From Olsenella uli (GTDB taxonomy: Bacteria; Actinomycetota; Coriobacteriia; Coriobacteriales; Atopobiaceae): a DNA stretch of 64,000 nucleotides. Below are positions 44,007-52,034 of the stretch, piece by piece. Under the pieces are notes generated by a model. The model did not search any database and was not told the origin of the DNA. It worked only from the letters and a program-made list of their open reading frames with translations. Both the position numbers and the translations under genes were made by a program. The stretch spans positions 186,001 to 250,000 of the forward strand of contig NZ_JACJJK010000002.1 of the NCBI RefSeq assembly GCF_016899935.1, in the 5' to 3' direction. How positions within the stretch are numbered: position 1 is the first letter of the stretch; every line of letters begins with the position of its first letter.

Positions 44007-45517
44007 CCCTGACGGTAGTGGGCAAAGAAGTCGGCGAGGTCGGTCATGGCCTCGCGCAGGACGCCCATGCGCGGCAGGTAGACGATGCGGAAGTGGTCCG
44101 GCTCCGGCCAGTTGAAGCCGCCGCCGCGCGTGATGAGGATGTGCTTCTCGTGCAGCAGGTCAAGCGCGAACTGCTCGTCATCGGTGATGTTGAACTTCTT
44201 CACGTCAATCTTGGGGAAGATGTAGAACGCGGCCTTGGGCTTCACGGCCGAGATGCCGTCGATGTCGTTCAGCGCCTCGTAGACGAAGTTGCGCTGCTCG
44301 TAAATGCGCCCGCCCGGCTCCACGTAGCGCTCCACGCTCTGGTAGCCGCCGAGCGCCGTCTGCACGATGGACTGCGCGGGCACGTTGGAGCACAGGCGCA
44401 TGTTGGAGAGCATGTTGATGCCGTAGATGAAGTCGCGCATGCAGCGCTTGTTGCCCGAGAGGACCATCCAGCCGATGCGATAGCCCGCCACCATGTGGGA
44501 CTTGGAGAGGCCGGAGAACGTGACGCACGGCAGGTCGGGCGCCAGCGAGGCGATGGAGACGTGCTCGTAGCCGTCCATGCACAGGCGGTCGTAGATCTCG
44601 TCCGAGAAGATCATCAGCTGGTGGCGGCGCGCGATCTCGACAATCTGCTCGAGCACCTCGCGCGGATAGACGGCACCCGTGGGGTTGTTGGGGTTGATGA
44701 TGACGATCGCCTTGGTGTTGCTCGTGACCTTGGCCTCCATGTCGGCGAGGTCGGGCGTCCACTCGGCCTGCTCGTCGCAGAGGTAGTGGACGGGCGTGCC
44801 GCCGGCGAGCGTGGCGCACGCGGTCCAGAGCGGGTAGTCCGGGCTCGGGATGAGGATCTCGTCACCGGTGTTGAGCAGGACGTTCATGCAGAGCTGGATG
44901 AGCTCGGAGACGCCGTTGCCGGTGTAGATGCCGTCCATGCTCACGTTGGGCAGGTGCTTGAGCTGCGCGTACTGCATGATGGCCTTGCGGGCGGAGAAGA
45001 GGCCGCGGCTGTCCGAGTAGCCCTCGCAGTCGGGCAGCTGCTGGCGCATGTCGTAGACGACCTCGTCCGGCGTGCGGAAGCCGAACGGCGCGGGGTTGCC
45101 GATGTTGAGCTTGAGGATGCGGACGCCCTCGTCCTCCATGCGGGCCGCCTCGTCGGCGACGGGGCCGCGAACGTCGTAGAGAACGTTGTCGAGCTTGGTG
45201 GACTTCTTGAACTCGCGCATGGTGGTGCTCCTTTGGTGGGCTGCGGGCGGTGCGGGCTGGGTCGCGGTCTCAGGCCGCGCGGCGGCTCGCGTCGCCGGCA
45301 CGCCCGTGGCAAGCCAGGAAGCGTCCACGTCGAGAAGGGCGGCGAGCAGGCGCACGACGTTCGCGCGCGGGACGACCTTGCCGCTCACGTACTGGCTGAC
45401 CTGGCTCTTTCCGAGCTTCTCGCCCTGTGCGGCGGCGGCGTGGACGAGGTCGGCCTGCCTGAGGCCCCGCTCGGCCATCGCCTGCCCGAGCCGCTCCGCG
45501 AACCCCTCGCGCGTCAT
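44003..45517 (-). CDS. XRE helix-turn-helix / class I aminotransferase fusion
   Basis: A 504-residue two-domain protein. Residues about 1-65 form an XRE/Cro-type HTH (GLRQADLVHAAAAQGEKLGKS, then the SQYVSGKVVPR recognition helix). After a linker of about 30 residues comes a complete fold-type I aminotransferase most like the alanine transaminase AlaA, with NPNNPTGA, SDEIYD and the PLP-lysine region SGLSKSHMVAGYRIGW. GGGAGG precedes the ATG at 45517. Four GTTCAA half-sites lie immediately upstream, so the enzyme may regulate its own gene. Whether both activities occur is inference. Confidence 0.88.
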   Translation of the reverse strand: MTREGFAERLGQAMAERGLRQADLVHAAAAQGEKLGKSQVSQYVSGKVVPRANVVRLLAALLDVDASWLATGVPATRAAARPETATQPAPPAAHQRSTTMREFKKSTKLDNVLYDVRGPVADEAARMEDEGVRILKLNIGNPAPFGFRTPDEVVYDMRQQLPDCEGYSDSRGLFSARKAIMQYAQLKHLPNVSMDGIYTGNGVSELIQLCMNVLLNTGDEILIPSPDYPLWTACATLAGGTPVHYLCDEQAEWTPDLADMEAKVTSNTKAIVIINPNNPTGAVYPREVLEQIVEIARRHQLMIFSDEIYDRLCMDGYEHVSIASLAPDLPCVTFSGLSKSHMVAGYRIGWMVLSGNKRCMRDFIYGINMLSNMRLCSNVPAQSIVQTALGGYQSVERYVEPGGRIYEQRNFVYEALNDIDGISAVKPKAAFYIFPKIDVKKFNITDDEQFALDLLHEKHILITRGGGFNWPEPDHFRIVYLPRMGVLREAMTDLADFFAHYRQG

Positions 45518-45530
45518 CGCACCTCCCAAG

Positions 45531-45605
45531 GTTCAATTCTCGTTAAATTGAACTCTGTTCTCAGAAGTTCAACTTTGGTCACTCTATCACAAAACAGAAT
45601 TGAAC
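45531..45605 (-). promoter_or_regulatory. GTTCAA operator cluster of the XRE-aminotransferase gene
   Basis: A perfect inverted repeat GTTCAATT-N7-AATTGAAC (45531-45553), followed by GTTCAAC (45567-45573) and AATTGAAC (45598-45605). The first begins 13 bp before the start codon. The fused HTH is the obvious candidate binder. Confidence 0.55.
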
Positions 45606-45655
45606 TCTGTCACCGAGTCGGGACGCTTCGCGCTTCTCGGCTTCTTCACACCAAA

Positions 45656-45694
45656 GGCGGCGGGTGCCGTCCTCTCGAACGATCGCCCGCCGCC
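45656..45694 (-). terminator. stem-loop after the zinc-ribbon protein gene
   Basis: GGCGGCGGG / CCCGCCGCC arms with a 21-base loop, 25 bp past the stop of the minus-strand gene ending at 45720. Confidence 0.5.
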
Positions 45695-45719
45695 GGAACC
45701 GTGCGTGTTGCGCCGCTGG

Positions 45720-46778
45720 CTACGCGCTGTACCCTATCGTGACCGTGGTGTCACCCGAGCTCCAGCGGGTGATGTCAAGGGTGCCGTCCTCAAAGTAGAC
45801 CGTGATGCAGTCGTACGACGCGTCGCCGTGGATGTTGATGGAGACGTCGTCGCCGATTCCCAGGGCATCGGTGGCCTCGTCGGCCAGGTCGGACGAGGTG
45901 ACGCTCAGCATGCTGACGTCACCCGAGAAGCCCAGGGAGTCGCGCAGCGCAACGACCGTCGAGACGAACTCCTCGGGGTCGAGATCGGCGTCGAAGCTGA
46001 TGTTCGCCGAGTACAGCGTGGTGTCCTCGGGAAGCTCAGCGGGGTTGACGTCAAAGTCGTAGGCGGAGTCGTCCTCGTCCCACGGGAAGTCGAACTCCTC
46101 GGCGTCAAGGTTGAGCGTGACGGACACCTCGCCGCCCGCGTCCGCAACGGGGAACGGGCCACCCACCGTGCCCTTGTAGTCCAGATACAGCGAGTCGGAG
46201 CTGCCGTCGTAATGATAGGCGGAGGTGCCGTCGAGCGAGAGGCCGGCCGCCTCGAGGGCGTCGTCGATCTCCGCCGGCGTGCCGCTGTAGGTCGCCCGGT
46301 CGAACGCGGTGCCGCTGACGTCGACGACCTCGGCGGAGTCGCCCGCGCCGCCGACGCCGTCACCGAAGCCCTCGATCTCTCCGTCCTCGCCGTCACCGGC
46401 GGGCTCCTCCGCCGCAGGCTGCTCCGCCGCAGGCTGCTCCGCCGCAGCGCCGCCGAGCGAGAGCGTGCCCGTCATGAAGAGCGCCGCGACGACAACCAGG
46501 GCAACGACCACGACGGCGCCGACCACGATCGCCACGATGGCGCCGGTGCCCAGACCCTTCTTGGGCGCGCCGCCCTCCTGGACCGGACCCTGCTCGGAGT
46601 AGTCGGGCCAGTTCTGGGGCGGCGTCTCGAAAGCCGGCTCCTCGGGAGCGGGAGCGGGCGCCTCAACGGGCGGCTCGGGCTGCGGGGCAGCGGTCTGGGC
46701 GCCGCCCAGCGGCGCGCCGCACACGGTACAGAACTTGGCACCATCTTCGTTTTGGGCGCCGCACTTCATGCAGAACAT
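45720..46778 (-). CDS. zinc-ribbon membrane protein with a large external domain
   Basis: A 352-residue protein: an N-terminal zinc ribbon with two CxxC pairs (FCMKCG, FCTVCG), a Pro/Glu-rich linker, one membrane helix (about residues 80-103), an AAAEQP repeat, and an acidic external domain of about 230 residues that I do not recognise. This plan is common for uncharacterised Gram-positive envelope proteins. CGAGAAGAAC lies 16 bp before the ATG. It is divergent from nth. Confidence 0.8.
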   Translation of the reverse strand: MFCMKCGAQNEDGAKFCTVCGAPLGGAQTAAPQPEPPVEAPAPAPEEPAFETPPQNWPDYSEQGPVQEGGAPKKGLGTGAIVAIVVGAVVVVALVVVAALFMTGTLSLGGAAAEQPAAEQPAAEEPAGDGEDGEIEGFGDGVGGAGDSAEVVDVSGTAFDRATYSGTPAEIDDALEAAGLSLDGTSAYHYDGSSDSLYLDYKGTVGGPFPVADAGGEVSVTLNLDAEEFDFPWDEDDSAYDFDVNPAELPEDTTLYSANISFDADLDPEEFVSTVVALRDSLGFSGDVSMLSVTSSDLADEATDALGIGDDVSINIHGDASYDCITVYFEDGTLDITRWSSGDTTVTIGYSA

Positions 46779-46928
46779 CGCCCCTCCTTCCGTCGTTCTT
46801 CTCGCCGCGACCTGCGCGGCAGCAGCAAAACAGTACCACACGCCCCGAGCTCGCTGTGAGGGGGCGACGCTTTTCTCCCCCGACCGGTCGGCCTATCATC
46901 GACGAGAGGACGCGAGCAGGGAGGACAC

Positions 46929-47591
46929 ATGCCCCGAGAGACCAAGCAGGCAAAGGTCGAGCGTGCGGTCGAAGTGTGCCGCCGCCTGGACGAGAAGTAC
47001 GGTCCGGTCGAGTGCTTTCTCGACCACGCGAACCCGTTTAGGCTGACCATTTCCGTGCTGCTCTCCGCGCAGACCACGGACGCGCAGGTCAACAAGGTTA
47101 CGCCCGCGCTCTTCGAGCGCTTTCCCACACCGGAGGCCATGGCCGCCGCCTCGCCCGAGGAGGTCGCCGAGTACATCCACAGCCTGGGGTTCTACAAGTC
47201 CAAGGCACGGCACTGCGTGGAGTGCGCGCAAATGATCGTGAGCGAGTTCGGCGGAGAGGTCCCGCACACGATGGAGGAGCTGACGCGCCTTCCCGGCGTG
47301 GGGCGCAAGACGGCCAACATCGTGATGAACGTGGGGTTTGGCATCGTGGAGGGCATCGCGGTGGACACGCACGTCAACCGCATCGCGCACCGGCTGGCGC
47401 TCTCGCCCAAGACGCACGAGAAGGAGCCGCTCAAGACCGAGCAGGACCTGCTACGCCTGCTGCCGCGCGAGCTCTGGGGGCCGGTGAACCACCAGTGGAT
47501 CAAGCACGGGCGCGACACCTGCACGGCGCGCGGCCCCAAGTGCGACGGCTGCGTCCTCGAGGACATCTGCCCGAGCGCCCATCGCTGCTGA
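46929..47591 (+). CDS. nth: endonuclease III
   Basis: A 220-residue DNA glycosylase/AP lyase for oxidised pyrimidines. The HhH with catalytic Lys (LPGVGRKTANIVMN), the catalytic Asp (AVDTHVNR) and the C-terminal [4Fe-4S] cysteines C-x7-C-x2-C-x5-C are all present. Length is standard. A TATCAT at about 46893 may be the -10 box. Confidence 0.95.
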   Translation: MPRETKQAKVERAVEVCRRLDEKYGPVECFLDHANPFRLTISVLLSAQTTDAQVNKVTPALFERFPTPEAMAAASPEEVAEYIHSLGFYKSKARHCVECAQMIVSEFGGEVPHTMEELTRLPGVGRKTANIVMNVGFGIVEGIAVDTHVNRIAHRLALSPKTHEKEPLKTEQDLLRLLPRELWGPVNHQWIKHGRDTCTARGPKCDGCVLEDICPSAHRC

Positions 47592-47619
47592 GACGAAGGG
47601 GGCGTGAACCCGTCCCGTT

Positions 47620-50133
47620 TTACAGGTAGCGGCCCGTAACGCTCTCCGGGCAGACGGCGACCTGCTCGGGCGTGCCGGCGCAGACGATGCGGCCGCCCGC
47701 CTCGCCGCCGCCGGGACCCATGTCGATCACGTAGTCCGCGTTGCGGATCACGTCCAGGTCGTGCTCGATCACGATGACCGTGGCGCCCGCCTCCACGAGC
47801 CGCTGGAACACCGCGAGCAGCGTCCGCACGTCGAGCGGGTGCAGGCCGATCGTGGGCTCGTCAAAGACGAAGACGGCGTCGTCCTGCGCGCGACCCATCT
47901 CGCTCGCCAGCTTGAGGCGCTGCGCCTCGCCGCCGGAGAGCGCCGGCGTGGCCTCGCCGAGCGTGAGGTACCCCAGGCCCAGGTCATGCAGCACCTGCAG
48001 CCGCGTCGCAACGCGCCGCAGGTCGGAGCAGGCGTCGAGCGCCTCGTCCACGGAGAGCTCCATGAGCTGCGGCAGCGTGAGGCCGGTGCCCGCCGACTCG
48101 CCCTTGCGCGGGCGGCGCACCTTGTCTGCCGCCGAGGCGTAGCGCGACCCGCGACAGTCAGGGCAGGGGATGTCCACGTCCGGCAGAAACTGCACGTCGA
48201 GCGAGACCTCGCCCGTGCCGTCGCAGGTGGGGCAGCGCAGCCGCCCGGTGTTGTACGAGAAGTCCCCGGCCTTGTAGCCGGCGGCGCGGGCCTCGTCGGT
48301 CCGGGCGTAGGCGCGGCGCAGCTCGTCGTGGACGCCAGCGTAGGTGGCCACGGTCGAGCGCACGTTGATGCCGATCGGCGTGGCGTCGATGAGGTTCGCG
48401 CGGCGCACGCCCTCGGCGTCCACCCAGCGCACGTGCGCAGGCAGCGGCTCCCCCGCCGCAGCGGCGGAGAGCGCCGGCACCAGCGTCTCCAGCACGAGCG
48501 TGGTCTTGCCCGAGCCCGAGACGCCCGTCACCACCACGAGCCGCCCGCGCGGGACCTCCACGTGGAGCGGCCGCACCGTGTGGAGGGCCTCGGTCTCCAT
48601 CGAGATGGTGCCCAGGTCGAACATCTCCTCCGCCGCCGCGCGAGGCCGGACCGCCACGTCCTTCTCGCCCGTGAGAAAGCCGCCCACGCGCGAGGCGGGA
48701 TTCGCCGCCACCTCGGCGACCGTGCCCCGGCAGATCACGCGCCCGCCGTCCGCTCCGGCGCCGGGACCCATCTCGATGAGATAATCCGCCTCGGCGAGGA
48801 TGCGCGCGTCGTGGTCCACCATCACGACGGAGTTGCCGTCCGCCAGGAGGTCGCGCATGACGCCGAGCAGCCCGTCCACGTTGGCGGGGTGCAGGCCAAT
48901 GGACGGCTCGTCGAGCACGTAGAGCACGCCGGTCGTCCGGTTGCGGACCGCGCGGGCCAGCTGCACGCGCTGGCGCTCGCCCGTGGAAAGCGTGGCCGCC
49001 GCGCGGTCGAGTGAGAGGTAGCCGAGGCCCAGGTCAAGCAGGCGCCGCGCCGTGTGCTGGAAGGACTCGCAGATGCTCTGGGCCATGGGGCGCAGCTCGG
49101 CGGGCAGGCCCGCCGGCACCGCCGCGACCCAGGCCACTGCGTCGTCGAGCGTCATCGCCGTGGCGTCCGCCAGACTGACGCCCGCCACGCGCGGGGCGCG
49201 CGCCGCGTCCGAGAGCCGCGTGCCGCCGCAGTGCGGGCAGGGCCCCTCCGTGAGGAAGCGGCTCACGCGCTTGAGGCCTTTCTCGTCCTTGACCTTGGCG
49301 AGCGCGTTCTCCACGGTGTAGACCGCGTTGTAGTAGGTGAAGTCCAGCTCGGCGAAGTCGTCGCCCTTCTTGGACTTGTAGAGGATGTGGCGCTTCTCGG
49401 CCGCGCCGTGAAAGACGATCTCGCGCTCCTCGGGCGTGAGCTCGCGGAAGGGCACGTCGGTGCGCACACCCATGGCGCCGCAGACCTGCTTCATGAGGTC
49501 CCACATGAGGCTGCCCCAGGGCAGCACCGCGCCCTCGTCGATGGAGATGGACTCGTCCGGCACGAGCGAGGCCTCGTTGACCGTGCGGACCACGCCCGTC
49601 CCCTCGCAGGTGGGACAGGCTCCGCCGCTGTTGAACGCCAGGTCCTCGGCGCTGGGGCCAAAGAACTTCTCGCCACAGGCGGAACAGGTGATGGGCTGGT
49701 CCGTGGCCACCGCCATCGAGGGCGGGGCGTAGGCGCCGCAGCGCGGGCAGCGATGGCTCGCCACGCGCGAGAAGAGCAGGCGCAGGCTGTTGAGCAGCTC
49801 GGACATGGTGCCGAACGTGCTGCGCACGCCCGGCACGGCCGGCCGCTGGTGGAGCGCGAGCGCCGCCGGGACGTAGCGGACGTCGTCCACGGCGGCGTGG
49901 CCCGCCTGCGTCATGCGGCGACGCGTGTAAGTAGAGAGGGACTCCAGGTAGCGCCGGCTGCCCTCGGCGTAGAGCACGCCCAGCGCGAGCGAGCTCTTGC
50001 CGGAGCCGGAGACGCCCGCCACGCCCACGAGCTCGTTCAGCGGGATGTCGACGTCAATCCCCCGCAGGTTGTGCACGTGGGCACCGCGCACCTCGATGTG
50101 GTCGGGCGCCGATGCGCCGCCGCGCGCGGGCAT
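47620..50133 (-). CDS. short UvrA-family ABC ATPase (UvrA2-like)
   Basis: An 837-residue UvrA paralogue, about 100 residues shorter than canonical UvrA. Walker A GVSGSGKSSLA is at about residue 40 and a second, GVSGSGKTTLV, near 535. Zinc modules (CPRCG with CSACG, then CPTCDG with CPDCRG) and two signature motifs (LSTGERQRV, LSGGEAQRLK) are present. The short N-terminal region suggests loss of the UvrB-binding domain, as in UvrA2 proteins linked to drug or damage tolerance. It starts one base after the deformylase-like stop, forming an operon. Confidence 0.9.
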   Translation of the reverse strand: MPARGGASAPDHIEVRGAHVHNLRGIDVDIPLNELVGVAGVSGSGKSSLALGVLYAEGSRRYLESLSTYTRRRMTQAGHAAVDDVRYVPAALALHQRPAVPGVRSTFGTMSELLNSLRLLFSRVASHRCPRCGAYAPPSMAVATDQPITCSACGEKFFGPSAEDLAFNSGGACPTCEGTGVVRTVNEASLVPDESISIDEGAVLPWGSLMWDLMKQVCGAMGVRTDVPFRELTPEEREIVFHGAAEKRHILYKSKKGDDFAELDFTYYNAVYTVENALAKVKDEKGLKRVSRFLTEGPCPHCGGTRLSDAARAPRVAGVSLADATAMTLDDAVAWVAAVPAGLPAELRPMAQSICESFQHTARRLLDLGLGYLSLDRAAATLSTGERQRVQLARAVRNRTTGVLYVLDEPSIGLHPANVDGLLGVMRDLLADGNSVVMVDHDARILAEADYLIEMGPGAGADGGRVICRGTVAEVAANPASRVGGFLTGEKDVAVRPRAAAEEMFDLGTISMETEALHTVRPLHVEVPRGRLVVVTGVSGSGKTTLVLETLVPALSAAAAGEPLPAHVRWVDAEGVRRANLIDATPIGINVRSTVATYAGVHDELRRAYARTDEARAAGYKAGDFSYNTGRLRCPTCDGTGEVSLDVQFLPDVDIPCPDCRGSRYASAADKVRRPRKGESAGTGLTLPQLMELSVDEALDACSDLRRVATRLQVLHDLGLGYLTLGEATPALSGGEAQRLKLASEMGRAQDDAVFVFDEPTIGLHPLDVRTLLAVFQRLVEAGATVIVIEHDLDVIRNADYVIDMGPGGGEAGGRIVCAGTPEQVAVCPESVTGRYL

Positions 50134-50134
50134 G

Positions 50135-50554
50135 CTAGACCAGCTTGCCCTTGCAGTGGTCGGCCATGTGCTGGATCATCTGCGCGGTCCAGCCGATATA
50201 GTCACGACGACGGGCCTTGAGCTGGCCATCCACGAGCTCATCAAAGGAGACCTTGATCTTGGCGAAGCGCGTCACGCGGACCGGCTCCTCGTGGGTGAGA
50301 CAGCTCTCCTCGACCTTGGCGGGCGCGAAGCCGGCGAGGACCTTGGGGTTGTACATCACGTGGGCGGTGCCGTCGTCGTCCTGGTAGGCGATGACGGCCT
50401 TGGTCACGCCGATCTGGTTGGCGGCAAGGCAGACGGCGTCGTCGATGGCCGCGAGGGTGTCGACGAGGTCCTGCGCGAGGGCGGCGTCCTCGGCGGTCGC
50501 GGGCTCGCACGGCGTGGAGAGGATGGCCTCGTCGTGAACCAGTTCCTTGATCAT
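50135..50554 (-). CDS. peptide deformylase-like protein lacking the catalytic Glu
   Basis: A 139-residue protein with the deformylase fold. Motif 1 is CLAANQIGV, motif 2 ESCLTHEE (metal Cys retained). Motif 3 reads QHMADHCKG where active enzymes have QHExDHxxG: the two metal His remain, but the catalytic Glu is Met. It is also short. It may be inactive, act on another substrate, or bind metal without catalysis. It heads a two-gene unit with the short UvrA gene. The shared leader with trmL contains the four-unit repeat element. Confidence 0.85.
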   Translation of the reverse strand: MIKELVHDEAILSTPCEPATAEDAALAQDLVDTLAAIDDAVCLAANQIGVTKAVIAYQDDDGTAHVMYNPKVLAGFAPAKVEESCLTHEEPVRVTRFAKIKVSFDELVDGQLKARRRDYIGWTAQMIQHMADHCKGKLV

Positions 50555-50627
50555 GGGGCTCCTTTGCAAAAGTCGGCCTTTGTCACACCCACACAGTATA
50601 GCGAGCCGGGAAGAAACGTCCCCGGCG

Positions 50628-50866
50628 CGCAAAACGGTCGCTCGTGTGATAGTTTGCTCGGTTAGAATGCAAAACCGCCTTTCGTGTGATGGGTTTCTTG
50701 CCCGAAACGCAGACATAGATATTCGTATCTTTTTGCCAACTGCGGAAACTTCGGAAAAGGCCACCTGCCGCCCAGCCGCTTGCGCTCCAGGAGGAAAAAT
50801 TGCATCACACGAGAGCACGTTTTGCTTCAGAAGCCGGCAGAATGTCACACGAGAGGCCGTTTTGCA
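50628..50866. repeat. four-unit interspersed element, copy 2
   Basis: Two direct 23-mers (50628-50650, 50668-50690) and two inverted (50804-50826, 50844-50866), each pair exactly 40 bp apart, with the ends (T/C)GCAAAAC and GTGTGAT. Compared with copy 1 the ends and spacing are conserved while the 8 inner bases and the 113-bp centre differ. It fills most of the 360-bp gap between the divergent deformylase-like and trmL genes. Confidence 0.85.
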
Positions 50867-50914
50867 CGGCGCCGGCCGACTCCCGGCGGCATTTTCAAGA
50901 TGAGGGGGTGCGCC

Positions 50915-51502
50915 ATGTTCAACGTCGTGCTCGTGGCGCCGGAGATTCCGGCCAACACGGGCAACATCGGGCGCACGTGCGTGGTCACGGGGTCGCGCCT
51001 GCACCTCGTGAAACCGCTCGGGTTCTCGCTGGACGAGCGGAGCCTGCGCCGTGCCGGCCTCGGGTACTGGGAGAGCCTGGACGTCACCGTCTACGCAGAC
51101 TGGAACGAATTTGCCGAGAAGAACGACCTCACGGCAGACGACCGTCGGCTGCACCTCCTCACCAAGAAGGCGCGGCGCACCTATGCCGAGGCGCGCTACC
51201 AAGACGGCGACTTCCTCGTCTTTGGCTGCGAGAGCGTGGGGCTGCCGGAGGAGCTGCTCGCCGCGCACGCGAACCGCTGCGAGCGCATCCCCATGCTGCC
51301 GGACGCAACGTCGCTCGACAACGCGGCGAGCTGGGGTGCGTCGGGCGAGGCCTCGGACCATACGGCCCTGCTCGCCCAGGACGTCTGCGGGAACTTCGTG
51401 AACCCGGAGGACTACCGCATCAGCGCGCTCAACCTCTCCAACGCCGCCGCCGTGGTCCTTTACGAGGCCCTGCGTCAGACCGACTTCCCTGGAATGGAGT
51501 GA
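50915..51502 (+). CDS. trmL: tRNA (cytidine(34)-2'-O)-methyltransferase TrmL-like, with insertion
   Basis: A 195-residue SPOUT methyltransferase. The start (VLVAPEIPANTGNIGRTC) and PLGFSLDE fit TrmL, which methylates the wobble position of tRNA-Leu. The knot motifs are FGCESVGLP, IPM and LNLSNAAAVVLYEA. Between IPM and LNLSN there is an insertion of about 40 residues absent from E. coli TrmL. GAGGGGG precedes the ATG at 50915. The stop overlaps the next gene start (GTGA). Confidence 0.87.
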   Translation: MFNVVLVAPEIPANTGNIGRTCVVTGSRLHLVKPLGFSLDERSLRRAGLGYWESLDVTVYADWNEFAEKNDLTADDRRLHLLTKKARRTYAEARYQDGDFLVFGCESVGLPEELLAAHANRCERIPMLPDATSLDNAASWGASGEASDHTALLAQDVCGNFVNPEDYRISALNLSNAAAVVLYEALRQTDFPGME

Positions 51503-51954
51503 CGACGAACAAAAACGTGAAGATACATCCCGTCGCCGAGCGCACGCCCGAGCTCGTCGACCAGCTCATCGACGTGTGGGAGCGCTCCGTGCGCGCCACG
51601 CACACGTTCCTCTCCGAGGCGGAGGTCGCCCAGATCAAGCCGTTCGTTCCGCAGGCGCTCGCGGGCGTGGGCACGCTCGTGGTGGCCGAGAAGGACGGCG
51701 TACCCGTGGGCTTCATGGGCGTGCAGGACGGGCGCCTGGAGATGCTCTTCCTCGACCCGGATGCGCGCGGGCAGGGCCTCGGCCGCACGCTCCTCACCCA
51801 TGGCATCGAGCGCCTCGGCGTCACCGAGCTCACCGTCAACGAGCAGAACCCGCAGGCCGTGGGCTTCTACGAGCACCTGGGCTTCAAGACGTACCGCCGC
51901 ACCGAGACGGACGAGGAGGGTCGCCCCTACCCGCTGCTCTACATGCGCCTCTAG
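51499..51954 (+). CDS. GNAT family N-acetyltransferase
   Basis: A 151-residue acetyltransferase with the acetyl-CoA loop LDPDARGQGLGRTLL and the C-terminal NEQNPQAVGFYEHLGF motif. GTG 51499 overlaps the trmL stop by 4 bp, indicating coupling; GTG 51517 is an alternative. The acceptor is unknown. Confidence 0.88.
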   Translation: MTTNKNVKIHPVAERTPELVDQLIDVWERSVRATHTFLSEAEVAQIKPFVPQALAGVGTLVVAEKDGVPVGFMGVQDGRLEMLFLDPDARGQGLGRTLLTHGIERLGVTELTVNEQNPQAVGFYEHLGFKTYRRTETDEEGRPYPLLYMRL

Positions 51955-52034
51955 GCAGAGGCTCTCGCACGGTTGAACCGCCGTCCCCCATGCGCTACTA
52001 TGATAAGAACATTTGTTCGCTCATGGGAGGCGGC

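Noticed and set aside
47592-47619. REP-like element between nth and the UvrA-like gene
   Set aside because: It contains GGGGGCGTGAACCCGTCCC-like sequence but no clean pair of arms, so it was not annotated.
47620-50133. Calling the UvrA-like protein the housekeeping uvrA
   Set aside because: It is about 100 residues short and lies with a deformylase-like gene rather than uvrB, which fits a UvrA2-type paralogue.
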